A DNA stretch of 64,000 nucleotides from an uncultured Bacilli bacterium (GTDB lineage: Bacteria > Bacillota_I > Bacilli_A > RF39 > UBA660), in contig CAKORR010000004.1 of the NCBI GenBank assembly GCA_934101595.1, positions 1 to 64,000 on the forward strand, in the 5' to 3' direction. Below, piece by piece: positions 1 to 7,737 of this stretch (the stretch's first letter is position 1; each line of letters starts with the position of its first letter). The notes beneath the pieces are model-generated. The model worked only from the letters and a program-made list of their open reading frames with translations, was not told the origin of the DNA and ran no database searches. A program made the translations under genes and the position numbers.

Positions 1-2
1 CT

Positions 3-77
3 TGTGGATTTAAAAACAAAAAAGAACTTATGAAATATACTAAAGCAGTTATAAAACTTGCTAATAAAGTTAAATAA
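3..77 (+). CDS. 3' end of an unidentified gene (partial)
   Basis: An open frame enters from the left edge and ends with TAA at 75-77, giving only 24 residues, rich in Lys, that end in ANKVK. A rho-independent terminator follows at once, which supports this as a real gene end. Too little is visible to name it. It does not resemble the missing N-terminal part of the penicillin-binding protein found further right. Confidence 0.45.
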   Translation, partial: CGFKNKKELMKYTKAVIKLANKVK

Positions 78-78
78 A

Positions 79-116
79 GAATAGATTTTCTAAAAGAATA
101 TCTATTCTTTTTTATT
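79..116 (+). terminator. Rho-independent terminator
   Basis: AGAATAGAT at 79-87 pairs with ATCTATTCT at 100-108 and is followed by a T-rich run. It closes the partial gene at the left edge. Confidence 0.7.
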
Positions 117-377
117 TTGTACTTTAAAAATATCTAGTAAGAGTGCTAGAGATGAAGAGAGGCAAATTAAATATAAAAAAATTAGGTGAAATAATTAAAA
201 TAGCAAGAAATAAACTAAATGGCAACTTAATAATAATATTTATCATATTGAAATACATTTAAAAAGTACATTTAATCAAGAACAAAAACTAGGAAAGGAA
301 AAGAATAAATAATGTTGAATTTTTATTTAGTATTATTTATATCTTTATCTCATATAGTTTGATGAGGGCGGTATAAC
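117..377. other. Intergenic stretch without a convincing gene
   Basis: AT-rich DNA between the terminator and the first small ORF. A 36-codon frame beginning at about 151 contains KLGEIIKIARNK, which loosely recalls the start of a Cro/C1-type HTH protein, but it is cut short by stops. I treat it as possible gene debris only. Confidence 0.3.
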
Positions 378-626
378 ATGTATAATACAGATGATATTGA
401 ACTAAAGTGTAGTACCAAACATTTGCCTTTGGAATATAAATTATTAGAATGGCGACTAATTTTAAATAGAGAATTATATGAGAGTAAAGTAATTGATTTA
501 AAAGTTTTTAGTTTAATGGAACAATCAATACTTGGAAGAATGACAAAAATAAAAAATGAATATAAAGACAAGATTAATGATGGTTTGACAATAGGGAAAA
601 ATCTTGGTAGCATGTCATCATCCTAG
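378..626 (+). CDS. Small helical protein upstream of serine recombinase 1
   Basis: An 82-residue protein whose middle part (about residues 19-62) is predicted helical, with a pattern of Leu/Ile repeats around an LYESKVIDLKVF turn. This resembles the two-helix SHOCT-like layout. Equivalent tiny ORFs sit just 5' of the other recombinases in this window (5680, 9107, 12890). That recurrence, rather than sequence identity, is the main evidence that it is real. A role as accessory or directionality factor for the recombinase is inference. Confidence 0.5.
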   Translation: MYNTDDIELKCSTKHLPLEYKLLEWRLILNRELYESKVIDLKVFSLMEQSILGRMTKIKNEYKDKINDGLTIGKNLGSMSSS

Positions 627-667
627 TTATCTTGCTTTTTAAGAACATGAAAGGAGAGTGAGAAATA

Positions 668-2764
668 ATGGATATAAAAAAAGCAAGGGAAGATTTAAGA
701 AAAGGAAAAACGATTTATGACATGCCACTTAGAGTAGTATATTATGCTCGTGTTTCAACAGATAAGGATGATCAGTTAAATAGTTTGGAAAATCAACAAA
801 ACTATTTTGAAGAAATGATAACAGAAAACAAAAACTGGGTATTCTGTGGTGGTTATATAGATGAAGGAATTAGTGGAACTGCTGTAAAAAATAGAGATAG
901 ATTCCTAAAAATGATTGAGGACGCTACTCTTGGAAAAATAGATATGATAGTTACAAAAGAGATGTCAAGGTTTTCAAGAAATACTGTTGATAGTATAAAA
1001 TATACAGAGTATTTATTAAAACAGGGAGTTATTGTATATTTTTTATCAGATAATCTTAATACAATAGGGGAAGATTCGGAGTTTAGACTTACAATTATGT
1101 CAAGCTTGGCTCAAGATGAGGTTAGAAAACTTTCTGAAAGAGTTAAATTTGGTATTAATAGAATGATTAAAGATAGAAAACTTATTGGTGGTAATTTAAC
1201 TGGATATTTCAAAAAAGATGGAAGATATGAAATTAATCCAGCCGAAGCACCAATAATTATATATCTTTTTGAAACTTATGCATCTGGGAAAGTTGGACTT
1301 AAAAAGATAGGACAAGATCTTGCCAAAATGGGATATTTAAATTCAAAAGGTGAACCGTATTCTGATACAACAATGGCAAAGTTTTTAACTAATCCTAGAT
1401 ATAAAGGATATTATACTGCTCGGTTAACTGAGGTTGAAAATTATAAAACACATAAAAAGAAAAAAGTTCCAAAAGAAAAACAAATAATTGAGCATGATGA
1501 TAGAGTTCCAGCAATTGTATCTGAAGAGTTATGGAATAAAGCAAATGAACTTCATGAGATGAGAAAAAAATCATCGGCAAGACACATTCTAAATTCTGAA
1601 AAATCTTTAGAAACTGCAAAATATAGCTGTTTATTATATTGTAAGGACTGTGGAAATGTATTTATAAGAGCTGGTGGAAGTAATAGAGCAAATAATCCTA
1701 CATGGTCTTGTAAGAAATATAAAACTGAGGGAGTTGGTGCCTGTGCTTCACCAATCTTAAGAGAAGATTATCTAGATAAGATATTTGTACAAATATTTAG
1801 TGATTTTATAGATAATAAAAAAGAATATTTAAATGGGGTAATAAATGAATATGAGAATATTATAAGCAGTAATAACAGCTCTGATAATATTGAAAGTATA
1901 AACAATCAAATTACAAAAATAGAAAACCAAAAGAATAAATTATTAGATTTGAGTATTAAAGGAATGATTGATGATTTAGAGTTTAAGAAAAGAAACGATA
2001 AGTTTAATAATGAAATTAATTCCTTAAAAAAGAAAATTAATAGACTTAATAATCCAGATGCAGAACTTACAAAATTAAAGGAAAAAATAATAGAAGTTAG
2101 AAATACTCTTATTTCAAAAGTTGATTTACAGAAAGAGCTACCTAATTTAATGAGAATATTAGTTGAAAGAGTAGAAGTTGAAAAAATAAATGGCGATAGA
2201 AAACATGTAAGATTAATAATTTATTTCAATTTTAATGCAGATACAATATACAGAGAATTAGAAATTGATAACAAAAGAAAAAAACTTGAGCTATCAAATT
2301 TTTATCTAGAAAAATGTTCTTGTACTGATACAGAGATTCAAAATAGTCAGTACAGGAACATTGAAATTGATTGTGGAAGTCTTGAAAATAAAAGAAAAAA
2401 TGTTCTTTTATGTTCCAATGGTAACATCAAGCAATCTTGGTGTTACTACAAGAACACTTTTGAATTTGCAGAAACCCTTGCAAATAGTATAAAATATAGC
2501 ACCAAGCTTGATGTTTGTTCTACATATAGTTTGATTTATGATGGTGTTGAATACTCTAGCAATGAAAGGATTGAATTTGATAATAATATGAAACAATCAT
2601 TCAATGAAATTAAAATACAAGAAGATTCTAAAAATAATATTGATACTAATACTTATGAAAATCTTATATTTAATAAGAAGAAAATTGCTATATTATTATT
2701 TGATAAATTAGATAAGGAAATATTGAGTATTAATAATGAAATAAAAAAGAAATTACTAGGTTAA
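668..2764 (+). CDS. Large serine recombinase 1 with unusual C-terminal extension
   Basis: A site-specific DNA integrase of the large serine recombinase family. The resolvase-type catalytic domain spans about residues 20-165, with the nucleophile Ser30 in YARVSTDK. A recombinase domain (about 175-290), a Cys-based zinc ribbon (about 325-365, CKDCG...SCKKY) and a long coiled coil (about 395-480) follow. The start has a good ribosome site (AAAGGAGAGTG). The other two intact recombinases here are 528 and 553 residues; this one has 698. The recombinase-like part ends near residue 545 (KKLELSN), and about 150 further residues are unrelated. The extension lies over a cluster of inverted repeats and may be downstream DNA read in frame across an attachment junction (inference). 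It belongs to a row of same-orientation elements inserted in a PBP gene. Confidence 0.9.
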   Translation: MDIKKAREDLRKGKTIYDMPLRVVYYARVSTDKDDQLNSLENQQNYFEEMITENKNWVFCGGYIDEGISGTAVKNRDRFLKMIEDATLGKIDMIVTKEMSRFSRNTVDSIKYTEYLLKQGVIVYFLSDNLNTIGEDSEFRLTIMSSLAQDEVRKLSERVKFGINRMIKDRKLIGGNLTGYFKKDGRYEINPAEAPIIIYLFETYASGKVGLKKIGQDLAKMGYLNSKGEPYSDTTMAKFLTNPRYKGYYTARLTEVENYKTHKKKKVPKEKQIIEHDDRVPAIVSEELWNKANELHEMRKKSSARHILNSEKSLETAKYSCLLYCKDCGNVFIRAGGSNRANNPTWSCKKYKTEGVGACASPILREDYLDKIFVQIFSDFIDNKKEYLNGVINEYENIISSNNSSDNIESINNQITKIENQKNKLLDLSIKGMIDDLEFKKRNDKFNNEINSLKKKINRLNNPDAELTKLKEKIIEVRNTLISKVDLQKELPNLMRILVERVEVEKINGDRKHVRLIIYFNFNADTIYRELEIDNKRKKLELSNFYLEKCSCTDTEIQNSQYRNIEIDCGSLENKRKNVLLCSNGNIKQSWCYYKNTFEFAETLANSIKYSTKLDVCSTYSLIYDGVEYSSNERIEFDNNMKQSFNEIKIQEDSKNNIDTNTYENLIFNKKKIAILLFDKLDKEILSINNEIKKKLLG
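2315..2513. repeat. Cluster of inverted repeats in the 3' tail of recombinase 1
   Basis: TGTTCTTGTACTGA at 2315-2328 is mirrored, with one mismatch, at 2347-2360. Its first ten bases are mirrored again exactly at 2447-2456. A second palindrome pairs GTAACATCAAG and CTTGGTGTTAC at about 2421-2446, and CACCAAG/CTTGATG abut at 2500-2513. Such dense symmetry is unusual in coding DNA. Possible roles are recombinase binding or attachment sites, or the ends of another element. Confidence 0.5.
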
Positions 2765-2925
2765 ATACTGATGCTAACTTTTGGGAAGTATTTACACCTG
2801 AAGAAGATGAAAGATACATTAGAAATACTATCAAAAGAGAGAGTGAGAAAAAAGTTGAAAAGTAAAGATTATAAGCAAGCTATAATACAATGTAAGTGCG
2901 AACTAAACATTGGAGGTAATAAACT
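2765..2925. other. Gap with a short gene remnant
   Basis: A frame from about 2761 to 2865 reads NTDANFWEVFTPEEDERY and further charged residues before a stop, but it lacks a start codon. It looks like the tail of a decayed gene. The ribosome site GGAGG at about 2911 belongs to the next ORF. Confidence 0.3.
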
Positions 2926-3434
2926 ATGTGTCTTTTAGATTATAACAAAAAAAATAAAAAATATAAACATATAACTTATGCGGAGAGAACTATGGTTGAA
3001 ACATGGTGTAATTCAGATCATAAAACAAAGAAGGAAATAGCTGAATTATTGCATAAGAGCGAAAGAACAATAAGAAGAGAAATAAATCGTGGAAAAGTAA
3101 TGGCTCGAAATTATGATTGGACAGAAAAAAAGAATATAGTGCACAAGTAGCGCAAGAAAAATATGAATATGGAATGACAAGTAAAGGACCAGAACTTATA
3201 TTGGATAAGGATTATGAATTATTAAAGCATATAGAAAAAGAAATAAGAATAAATAAGAAATCACCAGAGGTTATTTCTAAACAATTAGAAGAAAATGGGT
3301 TTAATATTAAAATAAGTGGTAGAAGTATTAGACATGCTATTAAAAGTGGTGTAATATTTGAAAAGCCTAATCTTATGATAAATGGTGAAAATTGTGATGT
3401 TACTAAAAGCGAGGGGGGGAAAAACCTAGCTTAA
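2926..3434 (+). pseudogene. IS30-type transposase N-terminal part, frameshifted
   Basis: Residues 14-60 of the first frame (KHITYAERTMVE...KSERTIRREINRG) are the N-terminal helix-turn-helix of IS30-family transposases, which binds the element ends. The frame stops at 3150, but the minus-1 frame, open from 3117 to 3434, continues the similarity. The overlap holds the heptamer A AAA AAG in the correct phase (GAA AAA AAG at about 3124-3132), the classic signal for programmed -1 frameshifting. The fused product would be about 170 residues and still lacks the DDE catalytic domain, so no complete transposase is encoded. Either it is a decayed remnant, or the DNA-binding part alone is made, perhaps as a regulator. 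Confidence 0.6.
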
Positions 3435-3448
3435 AAGTTCGATATAGA

Positions 3449-3477
3449 TTGACAAAATTTGCCATATTTTGTATAAT
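3449..3477 (+). promoter_or_regulatory. Sigma-A-type promoter
   Basis: TTGACA at 3449-3454 and TATAAT at 3472-3477 are separated by 17 bases. Both boxes are perfect consensus and lie about 25 bases before the next gene's start. Confidence 0.85.
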
Positions 3478-3502
3478 CATTTTAGAATAGATGAGGGTAA
3501 AT

Positions 3503-4165
3503 ATGCAAAGATTAAAATATGTTTTGTTTTTATTATGTTTTACTTTGATTGTTGTACCAGTTTATGCTGATAATGGATTAAGCTATACTACTGAATTATC
3601 AAGCGTTTCAGTAAAGAATAACGATACAGTTCAGTATAAAATAAATATTGATTCAGGATTTCCAATTTCTACTAGTGAATTAGATTCACAAACTGTATAT
3701 TTAAAATATGATAAAACGTATTTGAGTATAGTTAATGTAACTTCAAGTGATAGTATATCAGTGAGCAATAAATATGGCAACGATGAGGTGGTACTTAAAT
3801 ATATTGCTAAAGATAATAATACTTTAAATGGAACCATTAATATTGAGTTCGCTATAACTGCTTCAAATGAAAATGTTAATACTGATATAACTTTATATAG
3901 TCAATATGAAAGAACTGATTGCTCAAATGATATTACTGGTGACTGTAGTGGATTTTATTTTGGTTCAATTGAAAAGAATAGTAAAATAAGAAATATTAGC
4001 ATTGAAAAAAAAGTTATTGATAATACAGTAGACCAAAATAGTAAATGTGTAGGTCAAGACAGCAATTGTCTAGCACAAAATAATATGCCTTTATATATAT
4101 CTTTATGTGCTAACTTTATATTACTAATTACAGTGGTTATACTTTCTTTAAAATTTAAAAAATAA
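3503..4165 (+). CDS. Exported surface protein with C-terminal membrane anchor
   Basis: A 220-residue protein. The N-terminus is a signal peptide (positively charged start, about 15 hydrophobic residues, then VYA before DNG). The middle is Ser/Thr/Asn-rich and predicted beta, resembling a cohesin/Ig-like adhesion fold, with Cys in CSNDITGDCSG and in the KCVGQDSNCL linker. The C-terminal 22 residues are a membrane segment followed by KFKK. I chose ATG 3503 because GAGGGT precedes it by about five bases; the upstream in-frame ATG at 3491 overlaps that ribosome site. It has its own consensus promoter and a terminator at 4180, so it is a single-gene unit within the mobile-element cargo. Its function is unknown. 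Confidence 0.75.
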   Translation: MQRLKYVLFLLCFTLIVVPVYADNGLSYTTELSSVSVKNNDTVQYKINIDSGFPISTSELDSQTVYLKYDKTYLSIVNVTSSDSISVSNKYGNDEVVLKYIAKDNNTLNGTINIEFAITASNENVNTDITLYSQYERTDCSNDITGDCSGFYFGSIEKNSKIRNISIEKKVIDNTVDQNSKCVGQDSNCLAQNNMPLYISLCANFILLITVVILSLKFKK

Positions 4166-4179
4166 TAAATATTAAAATT

Positions 4180-4202
4180 AAAGGTAGAAATACCTTTTTT
4201 TA
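4180..4202 (+). terminator. Rho-independent terminator
   Basis: AAAGGTA and TACCTTT form a stem with a short GAAA-type loop, followed by a run of T. It closes the surface-protein gene. Confidence 0.65.
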
Positions 4203-4217
4203 ATTGTATAATAGTGT

Positions 4218-4877
4218 TTGGTGATAAATAAGTTTGAAAATTTAGGAGATAGATTACAGAATGTAATGTCAAAAATAAAAGTATATGTAAAAATAACAGA
4301 AGACAATATAAGTGAAATGTTAAGAAAAATTAGTCTTGCATTATTAGAAGCTGATGTAAATTATAAAGTTGTGAAGGAATTTACTAATTCTGTAAAAGAG
4401 AAGGCATTGGGTGAAGAAGTAAAGAAAAGTATAAAGCCAGGTGACTTGTTTGTAAAAATAGTAAACGGTGAACTTGTTGAATTATTAGGAGGTGAAGAAA
4501 AGCCACTTAATTTAAATGGAAATCCCTCTATTCTAGGATTAAAGCCAATGAGTTATTTTCACCCACATGGATTGAAATATGAATTTCAAATGAATGGACC
4601 TAATAAAGTTATTTTAGTAAGTGAAAATGCAAAAGAATTAAATGTAAAAAAACATTATATCAGGAATAATATGACTAGGATAATACAAAATCATTTCGTT
4701 AATTGGTTTAATGGAGAAAAAGTTTTGTGGGATACAAATTTAAATACAAATTTAGTACACACTACTGATGATTCAACTGAAGCATGTATACATCTATTAT
4801 CAGGGTATCCAGAATATCAATTATTCACAAGGTTTAATTATCCAAATCCAGTGTTAAGAAAGGAAAAAAGAAAATGA
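4218..4877 (+). CDS. Ffh (SRP54) N-domain fused to an unrelated C-terminal region
   Basis: Residues 5-95 match the N-domain of the signal-recognition-particle GTPase Ffh: FENLGDRLQNV, then SLALLEADVNYKVVKEF, then VKIVNGELVELLGGE, up to PLNLNGNPSIL. At that point Ffh normally enters its GTPase P-loop (GLQGxGKT). Here the sequence switches to about 115 residues with no G-domain motifs, which I cannot identify (SYFHPHGLKYEF, later TDDSTEACIHLL). The frame is open throughout, with a TTG start at 4218, and its TGA overlaps the ATG of the next gene. A full-length ffh is not in this window. It may be a fragment picked up when an element excised from ffh, or a deliberately fused domain. Confidence 0.65.
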   Translation: MVINKFENLGDRLQNVMSKIKVYVKITEDNISEMLRKISLALLEADVNYKVVKEFTNSVKEKALGEEVKKSIKPGDLFVKIVNGELVELLGGEEKPLNLNGNPSILGLKPMSYFHPHGLKYEFQMNGPNKVILVSENAKELNVKKHYIRNNMTRIIQNHFVNWFNGEKVLWDTNLNTNLVHTTDDSTEACIHLLSGYPEYQLFTRFNYPNPVLRKEKRK

Positions 4878-5362
4878 ATAAAGAATATGAATATAGTTTT
4901 AAAGTAAAGGACATAACTCCTTTTGTTGAATATTGTATAAATAATAGTTATGAATTAAAAGAAGAATATGAGCAGACTAGAACGCTTTATAAAAATGGTG
5001 GAAAAGTTATGGCAAGAATTACAAAAAATGTTTATAAAGAAGATGAAGTTGAAATATTAAATTTCAAAGATGATAATTTAAGTGATAGTGTTTTAAAAGT
5101 AAGCAGAGAATCAAAAGATTTATTAATTAATGATGAAAATAGAGATTTTGTTAAATCTTTATTGGAAATTTTAGAATTAAATGAAAAAAAGAGGTTAGTA
5201 AGAAAACGTTATGTATATACTTATAACAATGTTGTTTTTGAAATAGATAAATATACAATGCCTACTATGAATGTAGTGGCAATTGAAGGTAAAAAAGAAG
5301 AAGTTGATAAAATATATAGTGAGTTGAAATCGATTATAGATAGTAATATTGTGAATAGTTAA
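4874..5362 (+). CDS. CYTH-domain protein (triphosphate-binding fold)
   Basis: A 162-residue protein with CYTH (class IV adenylate cyclase/thiamine triphosphatase) hallmarks: a charged EYEYSFKVKD start in place of the usual ExExK strand, RITKN in the middle, RKRYVYTYNNVVFEIDKY, and the closing strand MNVVAIEG. Known family members bind nucleoside triphosphates, thiamine triphosphate or long phosphate chains in a beta tunnel. The first strand carries E-Y-E-Y-S rather than ExExK, so the activity is uncertain. It overlaps the Ffh-N chimera by four bases (ATGA), so the two are probably translated together. A second CYTH-like gene lies in the neighbouring element at 10792. Confidence 0.7.
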   Translation: MNKEYEYSFKVKDITPFVEYCINNSYELKEEYEQTRTLYKNGGKVMARITKNVYKEDEVEILNFKDDNLSDSVLKVSRESKDLLINDENRDFVKSLLEILELNEKKRLVRKRYVYTYNNVVFEIDKYTMPTMNVVAIEGKKEEVDKIYSELKSIIDSNIVNS

Positions 5363-5385
5363 GGCAACTGTGTTGCCTTTTTTTA
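5363..5385 (+). terminator. Rho-independent terminator
   Basis: GGCAAC and GTTGCC around a three-base loop, followed by seven T. It closes the chimera-CYTH unit. Confidence 0.75.
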
Positions 5386-5679
5386 TGACATAGTTTATCC
5401 AAAAGTGGATTGTCATATTATGGATCATTATAAAGAAAAATTTTCAAATGAAATTAGTTCAATTAAATTACAGAAATCACTTTATTTTTGTTGATAGATT
5501 TATAAATGTTTTATGTAATTATGAATGAGTATAAAATAAATGATTTACCATACATATATAATAAATATCATAAAAATAAATATAATCTAAATAATATAGA
5601 GAAGATTAAGTTAATATCAACTTAATCTTCTTTTTCATGTTTTCTAGTTAATATAATAAAATTTAACTGGGAGGTTTAT
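5386..5679. other. Gap with terminator and small-ORF debris
   Basis: No confident gene. A short frame at about 5522-5625 (MNEYKINDLPY...) runs straight into a hairpin: AGAAGATTAAGTT pairs with AACTTAATCTTCT at about 5600-5633, followed by T-rich DNA, which is a likely terminator. A ribosome site (GGGAGG) near 5669 belongs to the next small ORF. Confidence 0.4.
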
Positions 5680-5817
5680 ATGGAAGAAATAATTAAAGAA
5701 TTAGAAGTAATAATCAATAAAGATTTATATCAAGAAAAAAATATCAATTTTGATGAATTTAAAAATATGAATGAATTATTACTAAAGGAAAATGAATATG
5801 AATATATTAAAAATTAG
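5680..5817 (+). CDS. Small acidic ORF overlapping serine recombinase 2
   Basis: A 45-residue protein (MEEIIKELEVIINKDLYQ...) with a strong ribosome site (GGGAGG, eight bases before ATG). It overlaps the start of the recombinase by 20-26 bases in another frame, which suggests coupled translation. Its Leu/Ile spacing and an N-I-N-F-D-E-F turn give the same two-helix appearance as the small ORFs before the other recombinases. Accessory or excision factor is a guess from position. Confidence 0.5.
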   Translation: MEEIIKELEVIINKDLYQEKNINFDEFKNMNELLLKENEYEYIKN

Positions 5818-7378
5818 AACAGAACTTACTAGTGGTAAAACAATATATGATATGAATCTTAATGTTGGTTATTATGCTAGAGTTTCAACTGATAAAGATG
5901 ACCAGTTAAATAGTTTGGAAAACCAATCTAAATATTTTAGAGAAATGATAAGTGAAAATAAAAACTGGAAATTAGTTGGAGAATATATTGATGAAGGTAT
6001 AAGTGGAACTAGTATAAAAAATAGAGATAATTTTTTAAGAATGATTGATGATTCTAAAACTGGAAAACTTGATTTAATAATTACTAAAGAAATATCTAGA
6101 TTTTCTCGTAATGTGGTAGATAGTATAAAATATACAGAAGAATTACTTAATAATGGTACTGTAGTATATTTTTTAAGTGATAATATTAATACAATATATC
6201 CAGATAGTGAATTTAGATTAACTTTAATGTCATCTTTAGCACAAGACGAAGTTAGAAAATTATCTGAAAGAGTTAAATTTGGAATAAAAAGAATGATTAA
6301 AGATGGAAAAGTAATTGGTGGTAATTTAACTGGATATTATAGAAAAAATGGAAAAATGATTATTAATGAAAATGAAAAGGAAATAATTGAAGTATTATTT
6401 AATCTGTATTCTACTGGTAAATATTCTTTTGAATATATATCTAGAGAACTTGCTAAAAAGGGTTATTTTAATAAATATGGTAAGGAATATTCTGGAACTA
6501 CTTTGCGAAAGATGTTATTAAATCCGAGATATAAGGGGTACTATACTGCTAATTTAACTTACGTAGAAAGTTATAAAACACATAAGAAAGTTGTAGTTCC
6601 AGAAAATGAGCGAATAATTTATAAAGATGAAAATATTCCAGCTATTGTGTCCGAAGAACTTTGGAATAAAGCAAATGAAATTTATAAATCCAAAAGAAAT
6701 TTAAGAAATTTAAATAATATTAGTAAGCAACAGCATTTAGATAATTCTAAATATACAAATAAAATAATATGTAAAGATCATAATAAATATTTTACTAGAT
6801 GTGGAAGTTGTAAAAGAAAGAATAATCCAGTTTGGGCTTGCAGAGAGTATATTGTAGGTGGTGTTATGAAGTGTGAATCACCATTTATTAGGGAAATAGA
6901 ATTGGATAGATTAATTTCATCCATAATAGGAAAAAAATTATCTAACCAAAAAGAAAAAATAATAGGTAATTTACTTCAAAAGTATTTAATAGTTTTGAAT
7001 AAAAATAATAAAGAAGAATTAAATAGTTTAGAATTAAAAATAAGTGAATTAGGTAGAAATAGAGAAAAATTAATTGAACTTAATTTAAATTCAATTATTT
7101 CTAATAATGAGTTAAAAGTTAAAATTGATAAAATTGATAACGAAATAAAGAAAATTAATAAAAAAATTAAATCATTTGAATTTATTGATAATGGTAAACG
7201 ATTAAAAGAAATAGAAAAACAAATTACTAATATTTTAGATGTTAAATATCATTTAGATATATATGTAAATCTTTTTATAGAAAAAATTATTGTTATTAAA
7301 GGAACAACTAGACATAAGATGAATTTTGAAATATATTTTAAAGATGGTGAAGTAAGAAAATTAGAGTTTGCAAATTAA
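5792..7378 (+). CDS. Large serine recombinase 2
   Basis: A 528-residue large serine integrase. The catalytic domain (residues 20-165) has Ser32 in YYARVSTDK, DEGISGTSIKNR, and the conserved SRFSRN helix. It is followed by a recombinase domain (about 180-290, NPRYKGYYTA), a Cys/His zinc ribbon (about 325-370, ICKDH...CKRKNNPVWAC) and a long coiled coil. It ends with KDGEVRKLEFAN, a typical family terminus. ATG 5798 is a possible alternative start with better spacing to AAAGGA. The gene stops only 27 bases before the first recognisable PBP codon, the usual place for the integrase gene next to an attachment site. It closely resembles recombinase 1 over the first 300 residues, so the two belong to one family. 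Confidence 0.93.
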   Translation: MNMNILKIRTELTSGKTIYDMNLNVGYYARVSTDKDDQLNSLENQSKYFREMISENKNWKLVGEYIDEGISGTSIKNRDNFLRMIDDSKTGKLDLIITKEISRFSRNVVDSIKYTEELLNNGTVVYFLSDNINTIYPDSEFRLTLMSSLAQDEVRKLSERVKFGIKRMIKDGKVIGGNLTGYYRKNGKMIINENEKEIIEVLFNLYSTGKYSFEYISRELAKKGYFNKYGKEYSGTTLRKMLLNPRYKGYYTANLTYVESYKTHKKVVVPENERIIYKDENIPAIVSEELWNKANEIYKSKRNLRNLNNISKQQHLDNSKYTNKIICKDHNKYFTRCGSCKRKNNPVWACREYIVGGVMKCESPFIREIELDRLISSIIGKKLSNQKEKIIGNLLQKYLIVLNKNNKEELNSLELKISELGRNREKLIELNLNSIISNNELKVKIDKIDNEIKKINKKIKSFEFIDNGKRLKEIEKQITNILDVKYHLDIYVNLFIEKIIVIKGTTRHKMNFEIYFKDGEVRKLEFAN

Positions 7379-7405
7379 TGTCGAATTATTTTTTTTCTTA
7401 GAAAA

Positions 7406-7627
7406 TCGAATTCTTGCAACCCAGGGTTTGTGGTGATGGGTCAAAGATTAGGTAAAGAAAAACTGATGAGTTATATTAAAAATTTTGGGTTTGGTACAAA
7501 AACTGGTATTGATTTAAATGGTGAATCGAGTGGAATAATGTTTAAAATGGATAAAATGGGCCCTGTTGAACTTGCTACTACTAGTTTTGGTCAAGGGATA
7601 AGCGTTACTCCTATACATCTTACAGTC
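7406..7627 (+). pseudogene. Division penicillin-binding protein, middle fragment (SxN motif)
   Basis: The frame SNSCNPGFVVMGQRLG, then FGFGTKTGIDLNGES, then FGQGISVTPIHLTV, is the middle of the transpeptidase domain of a class B PBP (FtsI/Pbp2B/SpoVD type), with the SxN catalytic motif as S-C-N at 7412-7420. This enzyme cross-links peptidoglycan at the septum together with an FtsW-type polymerase. Mobile DNA cuts it on both sides: the recombinase 2 element ends immediately before, and another element begins after GTC at 7625-7627. No start codon or ribosome site belongs to this piece. The rest of the gene resumes at 14703. The N-terminal part with the SxxK serine is not in the window. Confidence 0.88.
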
Positions 7628-7733
7628 TAATAAATGATACTTAAATGTATCAATTTTTTTTATATAATCTATAGAAAAAATATATTATAAAAATATAAAT
7701 AATTATGTTATCCTTTAATTAAAGGAAGGTGGA
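7615..7733 (+). repeat. Direct repeat / left attachment region of tandem elements (copy 1)
   Basis: About 118 bases from ACATCTTACAGTCTA through the ribosome site before the next gene recur almost unchanged at 9847-9965. The first 13 bases are PBP codons; the rest is the element's left end. The core is AGTC at 7624-7627. Confidence 0.8.
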
Positions 7734-7737
7734 ATTT

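Noticed and set aside
151..261. A short HTH-like frame near the left edge
   Set aside because: Only 36 codons with a weak resemblance to the first helix of a Cro/C1 protein; it lacks the recognition helix and a clear ribosome site.
2926..3434. A complete IS30 element
   Set aside because: The DDE domain is missing and no terminal inverted repeats could be recognised around it.
1..7400. Search for the PBP N-terminal half (SxxK motif) within the window
   Set aside because: No frame between 1 and 7400 reads as a PBP dimerisation domain or shows an SxxK context; it must lie outside the window or be lost.
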